A stretch of 21,247 nucleotides of DNA from positions 1 through 21,247 of IMG/VR virus record IMGVR_UViG_3300017714_000213; one strand, written 5' to 3'. How positions within the stretch are numbered: position 1 is the first letter of the stretch; every line of letters begins with the position of its first letter. The DNA is from a virus. Below are positions 7,873-15,145 of the stretch, in pieces. The translations under genes and the position numbers were made by a program. The notes below the pieces were generated by a model that was not told where the DNA came from, ran no database searches, and saw only the letters and a program-made list of their open reading frames with translations.

Positions 7873-7910
7873 TATTTTAGTTGAAAAGCAAAAAATGATT
7901 TGATTTGTAA
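7873..7910 (+). promoter_or_regulatory. Promoter-like direct repeat, copy 1
   Basis: The repeat begins TATTTTAGTTGA and contains GCAAAAAATGA. A TTG at 7881-7883 is followed after 16 bases by TTGATTTG at 7900-7907, one base off the Bacteroidetes -7 consensus TANNTTTG, whose usual partner is TTG near -33. It is repeated 90 bases downstream. A promoter for the tail genes is the best guess. Confidence 0.35.
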
Positions 7911-7962
7911 ATATTACGATAATTGACGTAAGTTAATTTTTTTATTATCTATGATGAAAAGT

Positions 7963-7996
7963 TATTTTAGTTGAGTATGCAAAAAATGAATTGTAA
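7963..7996 (+). promoter_or_regulatory. Promoter-like direct repeat, copy 2
   Basis: This repeats TATTTTAGTTGA and GCAAAAAATGA from 7873-7910 with a small indel between and after them, exactly 90 bases later. The -7-like part is weaker here (TGTAATTG at 7992-7999). It ends 49 bases before the start of the first tail gene. It could be a second promoter or a regulator-binding repeat. Confidence 0.35.
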
Positions 7997-8003
7997 TTGG
8001 AAG

Positions 8004-8026
8004 AAAAAGGGAAGTACCTTTTTTTT
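8004..8026 (+). terminator. Weak terminator-like hairpin before the first tail gene
   Basis: AAAAAGG at 8004-8010 can pair with CCTTTTT at 8017-8023 around GAAGTA, followed by further T residues. Most pairs are A-T, so the stem is weak. It ends 19 bases before the start at 8046. It may be only an A-rich then T-rich stretch, or a leaky attenuator like the two upstream hairpins. Confidence 0.3.
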
Positions 8027-8045
8027 ATTTTAAAAAAATATTAAA

Positions 8046-9128
8046 ATGGCGATAAACGTAAACACGGTATATACTACTGTATTAAGTATACTTAATAAAG
8101 AACAAAGAGGTTATTTAACTCCATATGAGTTTAACAATATAGCTAATCAAGTTCAATTACAAATTTTTGAAAAGTTTTTTGAAGATTATAGCCAATATAT
8201 ACGAATGCCAAAAACAGATGTTGAATTTGCTTCCCGTATGGATCATACAATGGAAGAATTTCAGACATTTGAACAAAATAGTCCAAGTGTATACACTGGT
8301 ATAGATAATATTTATGGCCAACCAATAGATCTATATAGATTTGGTTCAGCTACTTATACGCGAGGTTTAAATTCACCTCCTATAGAGATAGTAAGTTCAA
8401 GAAATTATAAAGAACAAATATTATCACCCTTAACACAACCTACAACAAACTTTCCTATAGCTAAATATAATAGCGATAAGCTAACAGTCTTCCCAGCTCC
8501 AAGTCCTACACCCGTAAACGAAGATATAATATTTAACTACATTAGAAAACCTAAACTAGTTAGATGGGGTTATTCAACTGGGTCTTTAAATCAATTTGTT
8601 TACGACCCTACTGTTTTTAATCCAACTTCTCTTAATAGTAGTGGTAATTTATTAAATAGTATAAATCCTAACTTAACAAATGGTATACAGCAACAATTAA
8701 TAGTGAAGCCAGGAGATCCTGCAGATCCAGCTGTAACTATAGTTACTGCAAACCCTAACGCTGCAGGTTTAGAAATTTTTCTTGACATAGGCTTTAGTAG
8801 TGGTATAGAAGGATTAGCTATTAGCAATCCTGGAACTGGATATACCGTTGGAGACAAAATAACTTTTGAAGCATTAAATGCGAGTCAACCATTAACGCTA
8901 ACACCACCTAGCGGCGTTGACAGTGTTGATGCTGTATGTACTTTGGCAGAAGCTAATTTTAACGGGGGTAGTACATTTGGTTCTACTAATTTTGAAATAA
9001 GCGACTCTATGCAAACTGAAGTCATTTTAGAAATATTAAAGTACGCTGGAGTAGTAATAAGAGATCCACAAATAATTCAAGTAGCTTCTCAAGAGTTAGC
9101 TCAAGACGAGGTAAATTCAAAAAGATAA
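8046..9128 (+). CDS. Putative head-tail adaptor (connector ring) protein 1
   Basis: This is the first gene of the tail module, 360 residues, inferred to form a ring below the portal. Residues 16-50 (LNKEQRGYLTPYEFNNIANQ, then QLQIFEKFFEDYS) form a helical block I associate with connector-like proteins of marine podoviruses. A Pro-rich middle follows (INLTKFPAPSPTP-like region near residues 135-165). Residues about 225-310 form a beta-rich insert carrying NPGTGYTVGD at about 260-269, a motif that recurs in the two nozzle-like proteins. The C-terminus is again helical (EVILEILKYAGVVIRDPQII). Role assigned from context and fold-type impression; it could also be an outer tail component bound to the adaptor. 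The gap to the next gene is six bases. Confidence 0.5.
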   Translation: MAINVNTVYTTVLSILNKEQRGYLTPYEFNNIANQVQLQIFEKFFEDYSQYIRMPKTDVEFASRMDHTMEEFQTFEQNSPSVYTGIDNIYGQPIDLYRFGSATYTRGLNSPPIEIVSSRNYKEQILSPLTQPTTNFPIAKYNSDKLTVFPAPSPTPVNEDIIFNYIRKPKLVRWGYSTGSLNQFVYDPTVFNPTSLNSSGNLLNSINPNLTNGIQQQLIVKPGDPADPAVTIVTANPNAAGLEIFLDIGFSSGIEGLAISNPGTGYTVGDKITFEALNASQPLTLTPPSGVDSVDAVCTLAEANFNGGSTFGSTNFEISDSMQTEVILEILKYAGVVIRDPQIIQVASQELAQDEVNSKR

Positions 9129-9134
9129 TAAAAT

Positions 9135-10265
9135 ATGGGATTAATAACTGAAACAAACGCGCAATATTATTCTGGTCAACAATTGTTTATTGGAGACGGC
9201 ATCAATAAGATTTTTACTTGTAATTTTAATACAACTTTAATAGCAGCATCTAGTTCTACAAATACTAATTTTGATATAACAATAGACGGTTCTACTAATA
9301 TAGGAACTTTTTACTTGCTTGATAATGTAATTACTTTTCTTAATGCGCCAATTGCCAACGCAGAGATATTAGTTCAATTAAGAATTCCTAGTCTTTGGGA
9401 TAATTATGGTAGTTATGCTTACAATAGTTTAGTTAATGTAGTTAATAATTTTATGGTAACTTATGTTGGTATGGATAAATTAATACCAAGATGTAAAAGA
9501 TCTGATGTTATATTCCACGCTAAAAGAGGTTTACAGGAGTTTAGTTATGATACATTAAGAAGTGTTAAATCTCAAGAATTGACTATACCCCCAAGCTTAT
9601 CTGTTATTATACCTCAAGATTACGTTAATTATGTTCAATTATCATGGGTAGATACAAGTGGTGTAAAGCATATAATATACCCAACTACGTTGACCAGCAA
9701 CCCTAAAACAACTCCTATACAAGACACGGCCGGTGTGCCAGTTCAAGATAATTTTGAACAAAATCTTCAAGCTGCTCAATCATTAACTAATCAAAGATGG
9801 GGGTCAAATAACAACTTTCAAATAACTGGTGAATTAACTAGCGCTGAGATAAATAACTATGCTAATGTTGATAATTGGGATTGGTGGAAGATGGCTTATG
9901 GCCAAAGATACGGTTTAGAGCCTGAGGTTTCTCAAACTAACGGTTGGTTTACTATAAACGAAAGAGAAGGTAAGTTTAGTTTTTCAAGTGGTTTAGTTGG
10001 TAAATTGATACTGTTTGAATACATATCTGATGGCTTAGCTTATGACATGGATACTAAGATACCTAAAATGGCAGAAGAAGCCTTATATGCACATATAATG
10101 CATGCTATGGTAGCTGGTAGAGCTAATTTTCCTGAGTATATAGTTAATAGATATAAAAAAGAAAGATCAGCCAAGCTTAGAAACGCTAAAATAAGGCTAA
10201 GTAATATTAAGCTTGAAGAATTTACTCAAGTAATGAGAGGCAAATCTAAATGGATTAAACATTAA
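9135..10265 (+). CDS. Putative head-tail adaptor protein 2 with N-terminal beta domain
   Basis: This 376-residue protein appears to have two parts. Residues about 15-85 are a beta domain (FIGDGINKIFTCNF, then ITFLNAPIANAEILVQL) with the 'GDG..F.F ... ITF..AP..A.I.V' pattern known from fibre-anchoring domains of T7-like phages. From about residue 90, helices typical of small adaptor proteins follow (VNVVNNFMVTYVGMDK, then DVIFHAKRGLQEFSYDTLRS at about 121-140), then IPQDYVNYVQLSWVD. The C-terminus is helical and basic (RYKKERSAKLRNAKIRLSNI). I infer a ring that joins portal to nozzle, with the beta domain perhaps displaying or anchoring another tail part. It is packed between the first adaptor and the first nozzle-like gene with gaps of six and two bases. 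Confidence 0.6.
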   Translation: MGLITETNAQYYSGQQLFIGDGINKIFTCNFNTTLIAASSSTNTNFDITIDGSTNIGTFYLLDNVITFLNAPIANAEILVQLRIPSLWDNYGSYAYNSLVNVVNNFMVTYVGMDKLIPRCKRSDVIFHAKRGLQEFSYDTLRSVKSQELTIPPSLSVIIPQDYVNYVQLSWVDTSGVKHIIYPTTLTSNPKTTPIQDTAGVPVQDNFEQNLQAAQSLTNQRWGSNNNFQITGELTSAEINNYANVDNWDWWKMAYGQRYGLEPEVSQTNGWFTINEREGKFSFSSGLVGKLILFEYISDGLAYDMDTKIPKMAEEALYAHIMHAMVAGRANFPEYIVNRYKKERSAKLRNAKIRLSNIKLEEFTQVMRGKSKWIKH

Positions 10266-10267
10266 AT

Positions 10268-13200
10268 ATGGCTAAAACTAGAAACACCTTTATCAAGTCT
10301 AAAATGAATAGAGACTTAGATCAAAGACTATTACCTAATGGTGAATATAGAGAAGCTTTAAATATTCAAGTTAGTCAATCAGAAGGTGCAGATGTAGGTA
10401 CACTATCAAGTTCGCTAGGTAATACACTTATTTCTGACTTTGGACTAGAAGACGATTGTAATGCTAAAATTATAGGAATATATACAGATGAAAAAGATAG
10501 AAATATATTTATTTTTATAACTAATTTTATAGACACTTCTAATACAGGTTTAACAAGTTATCCTCCACCTACAGTTATTAATCAAATATGGGTTAGAAAC
10601 GTAGATTCTAACACTGACACTAAGTTGGTAGAAGGGCAATTTTTAAATTTTTCTATAACACATCCTATTATTAGTGTAAATTTACTTCAAGATTTATTAT
10701 TTTTTACAGACAACAGGAACCAACCTAGAAAAATTAATTATAAAAATGCAAATCCTAGTAGCTCAACTTCACCTACTTACTATACGAATGAAGATCAAAT
10801 ATGCGTAGCTAAATACGCTCCTTGTGATACTATAGATTTATTAAAAGATTTTATAGTAACTTACTCTGTTATATCTAGCGGAGGTGGAAATCCTACTCAA
10901 TCCGCTAATTATAAAGTAGGTGATATATTGCCTACTATATCTCAAAATGGATTTGGTCAAGGATTGTTTGTTGAAATTCTTCAAATTACTGGTTTTGGCA
11001 ACATAAGACAATTAAGATTTGTTAACCAAGGGTTTGGATATGAAACTGGAGAAAGAGTTAAAATAAATCCTAGAGCTGGCAGCGCTGAAATTGAACTCAC
11101 TGTAGAAAACCAGTCTTCAATGAAAAATAAATGTGATAAAGACTTACCTGAGACGTTCACATTTACCATAGGTAACCAGTACACAATAATATCTGGTGTT
11201 CCATTTGCACAAGAATCAGCATTATTAACCGCTGGCCCAAAATGGCTTGGCTCTACTATTAGTTTTACCGATAGTGCTGGTTTTGATGTAACTCCTGATG
11301 GTGCTTATGTTTCAGGTCTTGATAGTCAAGGACAAGGTGGCATTATAATCACATGGCCTTACTGGGCAGCTGTAGATGGTACAGTAGTTCTTCCTACGGG
11401 CAGTAAAATTAAATTTGGGTTAAATCCAGATTACGATGATCAGTGGCCTGGAGATTGTGAATATCTAAAAGATAAATTTGTTAGATTTGCTTATAGATTT
11501 AAATTTGACGATAATGAATATTCTTTAATATCACCTTTTACTCAAGCCTGTTTCATACCTAAACAAAATGGTTATTTTCTTGATAAAGAAAAAGAAACTG
11601 AGTCAGTTCAATCTTTAATAAAAACAGGCTCAGGTAGTGGCTACGTGGTGGGTGATACTAGCAATATAACAGACTCTAGTGGAAACACTTCAGCACAAGC
11701 TAGAATAACTGATGCATTTGGAAATACAGAAATAATAAACGGAGGTGATGGGTATACAAATGGAAGTAGTGCTAGCTTATCATTATCAGGCGGAACTGGA
11801 GCTTCTTATACAATAAATACTTTTTCAAATATTACAGATGCACAGGCCGCTTTTGAGTCTACAGAAAATCCTATTTTTGAAAATTCTGTAAATAGTGTTG
11901 CGTTACAAATTCCTTGTCCTATATTTTTAGGAGGAACTTCTTTTTCTAACACTTGGAATAACGCTGCGGAGTTAATGCACATAACCGATATAGAAATAAT
12001 TTATAAAGATGATTCTGAAGAAGTATTAAAAGTAGTAGAAAGCATACCTGTATCCACATTAATTAATTTAAAACAGACTTTCTTAGATTATGAATATAAA
12101 TCAACTATACCTATAAAAGCTTTAGATCCAGACGAAACAATTAGGGTAAGCGACAAAGTACCAGTAAGGGCTTTAGCTCAAGAGGTTTCTGGAAATAGAA
12201 TTATATATGGTAATTATGTAGATGGACATACTAGTAACGCCACATTGGATTATGAGTTAGCTAGTGGAGCTAAGTTTCCAACAACCACACCTTTCTTTTC
12301 AACACTAGAAAAAGAGTATCAAAACCATACTTTAAAACAAAACAGAAGTTATCAAGTAGGTATAGTGCTAGCTGATAGGTATGGTAGACAGTCTGATGTT
12401 GTTTTAGCAAGAGATGCTGACTCTGTTAGCGGGTTTGGTACAGACACTGTATACGGATCTTCAACAACTTTCCACCCATTTTATAATACAAACCCTGGAT
12501 TAATAAACGGAACTACTACTTGGCCTGGGGATTGTTTAAAAATACAGTTTAATTCATTAGTTCCTGAAAACAATGGGTTACTTGGTTATCCAGGTCTTTT
12601 TGTGGCTCCAACACAAGCTTTTGTAAGTTCTTTTTTTCCAGGTGGTCCATACATCGCAAGCGGTAGATATCCTTTAAGTCCCGTTGTTGCAGCGGCAACA
12701 ACTACTAATGGTTCAGGAGTTGGTTTAACTGTTGATTATTGGACTTCTCAAAGCACTCCTGGTGTGATGGGTCCTAATGCGCCAATAATAAATAACCCTG
12801 GTTTTGGATACCAAGATGGTGATATTATTGACATTAATAGCAACGTAATCCCACCACCAAGTAACTTTCAACCAGCTAGTTTTATATTAAGAACTGAAGT
12901 TGTTCCTAACTTAACTGGTTGGTATAGTTATAGAGTAGTTGTTAAGCAACAAGAGCAAGATTATTACAATGTATATCTCCCAGGTATAGTAAATGGTACT
13001 TTAAGAGCTGGAGAATCAAGCAGCGCGGATACTGCTACTTTAAGTCTTTATGGAGATAACATAAATAAAATACCTAAAGACTTAACTGATGTTGGGCCTA
13101 CACAAACATCATTTAGAACTTCTGAAGAGTCTTTAAGCTTAAGAGTTCAAAACGTTTTTAATAATAAAATATCAAGGCAGTTCTTTCCTGGAACTGAAAC

Positions 13201-15118
13201 TGAAAATGTAGTTACTTTGGCTGAGCTTAGTGATCTAGGTTTTATTTTATCTAGAACCACTTTAGCTATTGCTGGAGTATATCCTAATGGAAGTCAAAAC
13301 ATAGGCTTTACAACATTCAATGAAAATGTTTCTAATGGCTCCGCAGTTGTTATACAAGACAATAATGGAAAAATAGTTTATAGTGCTTCTGATGGCATAT
13401 ATATAAAAACTTATTTTAAAGATACAAATCCAGTAGCTAGTGCAATTTTAAATAAACCAGTTATTCTTCCAACTGGTGGCGCTTATACAGCTATAATAAG
13501 TCCTGCTGGAGTAATATACAATGGCGAAAATAATCCTGTGGTAGGCAGTTTACAGACTTCTGCATCTATTGGTGTTTCTGAAGAAAGTAATTTTATACCA
13601 ATACTTTCCGTTTTTGAAACTGCTCCAATTAAGTCTCAATTAGAAATTTTTTATGAAACTAGTTCTTCAGGTACTATAACTTCTTTAAATGAGTTGATAA
13701 CAAAAGGAAGTGTAGGTGGAATAAGCTTAGCTGGAATATCACCTATTTTGTCAAGCACTGTTTTATTTAATGAAACTAAATTAGGTTCATATGTAGTTAC
13801 AGATCCTTTTGGTCCTTTAGATTTTAATAATGACCCTATAAACGATCAAGCTGCTTTAGGCGAAATTGTAAGTGTTTTTGATGACAATCAATCTTCAAGA
13901 ATTAACGAATTTAAAATAGATGGACCAAGTACTAGTAACGGCAGTTTTACAATAAGCACTAATAATGCTAGTGATGCTGGGTATTATCGTGGTACTAGCC
14001 CTAATCCATCAACTTTTAATGTTACTGCTAAGATAATTAGCCAGGGAGCAAGTGTTTTTAAATCATTTCAACTTGAATTAGGCAACTCTGCACCTGTGTA
14101 TGGTCCATCAAGACATGCGCAACCTAATCCACTTTTAGGAACTAACTACACAAGTAGTTTAAATGGAACTCCATCACAGCCTAACATGCCACTTTTGCAG
14201 GCTTTTCCAACTAATGCTCAACTAGTAGGTCCTCTTGGAATGGTAAGACCATTTTCAACATCATCTCGAGATAGTGATTATGGTGTAAAATTTAACGCTA
14301 GCTTTATAGCTTTTAATGGAAGTGCAGATAAAAGACCAACACAAAATATTACTCCAGGAGGTTATTTATCACAGTATCCTTTACTACAAGAAAGTCTTGC
14401 TACTAGAGAAATAACTTGGGAACTGTTGGAGTGGATAATAGGACCAAATACTTACGGTGTTGATTTCAATAATCAACCAAATACTTTTATAGCAATACCA
14501 GGCCCAGATGGAGGGCGTATATCTGTAAAGGTAAGTGATATAGAAGGAAATTTTCCTACTGTAATACTAGGACCAAATAAAACACAAGAACCAAGAAGCC
14601 AAAGTTACCAAATAAGAATTGGTGATGACTATATGCAAAAATCTGATCGACTAAAATTTGGTGGAATAACTGACAAAGACCAGATTGCATTTTCAGGATC
14701 AGGGATCTTTGCGATGCCTAGTGGTAACGGAGGATTTATTTCTCCTGGAACTAGTGGTTTCGTACCTAGTGGCGCTGTAACAGACATTATTCAAGGTAAT
14801 AAATGTAAAATATTTATTAGACCTTTAAGTGGTACTGTAGCGAACAATTTGACTTATGATCCAGATGGAGATCCTAGCGGCTTACAACAAGGTGCTGCTA
14901 ATGTTTTGAACTTTTTTGGCAATAATAATAATTTTTTAGGGGGTAACACTACTGCTGGTAATATTAATCCATATCCAGTAGGTTCATTACCACTTGCCGC
15001 TTTTGTAGGACAAATAGAGTATAAAATAAAAATACAAGCAAGAGATGGTGGTAATTTTGTTGGAGAACCAAGTGTAATTACATTAATACAACAAGGTGGT
15101 GGCGGCTTCTTCGGGTAA
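10268..15118 (+). CDS. Giant beta-rich tail hub/nozzle-like virion protein
   Basis: At 1616 residues this is the largest complete gene. Residues 1-60 (FIKSKMNRDLDQRLLPNGEY, REALNIQVSQSEGADVGTL, LGN) match the opening of P22 gp10-type tail stabilisation/nozzle proteins and their crAss-like counterparts. Further family-like blocks are LLFFTDNRNQPRKINY (about 142-157), FVRFAYRFKFDDNEYS (about 403), DKVPVRALAQEVSGNRIIYG (about 628-647) and NRSYQVGIVLADRYGRQS (about 691). Three regions carry GxGYxxG motifs (about residues 250-266, 453-499 and 838-855). The C-terminal half is Ser/Thr/Asn/Pro-rich and looks like several Ig-like or cadherin-like beta domains, ending in a Gly/Phe tail. No signal peptide or membrane segment is seen. 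It probably forms the tail tube/nozzle together with the next protein; long C-terminal beta domains may be exposed. The exact role is inferred. Confidence 0.6.
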   Translation: MAKTRNTFIKSKMNRDLDQRLLPNGEYREALNIQVSQSEGADVGTLSSSLGNTLISDFGLEDDCNAKIIGIYTDEKDRNIFIFITNFIDTSNTGLTSYPPPTVINQIWVRNVDSNTDTKLVEGQFLNFSITHPIISVNLLQDLLFFTDNRNQPRKINYKNANPSSSTSPTYYTNEDQICVAKYAPCDTIDLLKDFIVTYSVISSGGGNPTQSANYKVGDILPTISQNGFGQGLFVEILQITGFGNIRQLRFVNQGFGYETGERVKINPRAGSAEIELTVENQSSMKNKCDKDLPETFTFTIGNQYTIISGVPFAQESALLTAGPKWLGSTISFTDSAGFDVTPDGAYVSGLDSQGQGGIIITWPYWAAVDGTVVLPTGSKIKFGLNPDYDDQWPGDCEYLKDKFVRFAYRFKFDDNEYSLISPFTQACFIPKQNGYFLDKEKETESVQSLIKTGSGSGYVVGDTSNITDSSGNTSAQARITDAFGNTEIINGGDGYTNGSSASLSLSGGTGASYTINTFSNITDAQAAFESTENPIFENSVNSVALQIPCPIFLGGTSFSNTWNNAAELMHITDIEIIYKDDSEEVLKVVESIPVSTLINLKQTFLDYEYKSTIPIKALDPDETIRVSDKVPVRALAQEVSGNRIIYGNYVDGHTSNATLDYELASGAKFPTTTPFFSTLEKEYQNHTLKQNRSYQVGIVLADRYGRQSDVVLARDADSVSGFGTDTVYGSSTTFHPFYNTNPGLINGTTTWPGDCLKIQFNSLVPENNGLLGYPGLFVAPTQAFVSSFFPGGPYIASGRYPLSPVVAAATTTNGSGVGLTVDYWTSQSTPGVMGPNAPIINNPGFGYQDGDIIDINSNVIPPPSNFQPASFILRTEVVPNLTGWYSYRVVVKQQEQDYYNVYLPGIVNGTLRAGESSSADTATLSLYGDNINKIPKDLTDVGPTQTSFRTSEESLSLRVQNVFNNKISRQFFPGTETENVVTLAELSDLGFILSRTTLAIAGVYPNGSQNIGFTTFNENVSNGSAVVIQDNNGKIVYSASDGIYIKTYFKDTNPVASAILNKPVILPTGGAYTAIISPAGVIYNGENNPVVGSLQTSASIGVSEESNFIPILSVFETAPIKSQLEIFYETSSSGTITSLNELITKGSVGGISLAGISPILSSTVLFNETKLGSYVVTDPFGPLDFNNDPINDQAALGEIVSVFDDNQSSRINEFKIDGPSTSNGSFTISTNNASDAGYYRGTSPNPSTFNVTAKIISQGASVFKSFQLELGNSAPVYGPSRHAQPNPLLGTNYTSSLNGTPSQPNMPLLQAFPTNAQLVGPLGMVRPFSTSSRDSDYGVKFNASFIAFNGSADKRPTQNITPGGYLSQYPLLQESLATREITWELLEWIIGPNTYGVDFNNQPNTFIAIPGPDGGRISVKVSDIEGNFPTVILGPNKTQEPRSQSYQIRIGDDYMQKSDRLKFGGITDKDQIAFSGSGIFAMPSGNGGFISPGTSGFVPSGAVTDIIQGNKCKIFIRPLSGTVANNLTYDPDGDPSGLQQGAANVLNFFGNNNNFLGGNTTAGNINPYPVGSLPLAAFVGQIEYKIKIQARDGGNFVGEPSVITLIQQGGGGFFG

Positions 15119-15145
15119 TAAATTTTATAAATAAGTGATAATAAT

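Larger units (their letters stand above)
7688..8045. other. 358-base gap without a convincing gene, rich in structured and repeated elements
   Basis: No open frame longer than 24 codons with a plausible start is present on the + strand. The gap contains two direct TAAGCATAG copies and two inverted partners (7725-7835), three short hairpins (7803-7815, 7837-7846, 7852-7864), two imperfect promoter-like direct repeats (7873-7910, 7963-7996) and a weak hairpin with a long T-tract (8004-8026). It separates the head genes from the tail genes, so it probably carries late-gene transcription control or a small RNA. I found no tRNA. Confidence 0.7.

Noticed and set aside
7977-8033. An 18-codon frame (MQKMNCNWKKKG...) in repeat copy 2.
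   Set aside because: It runs through the A-rich and T-rich arms of the terminator-like hairpin and has no homologous frame in repeat copy 1.
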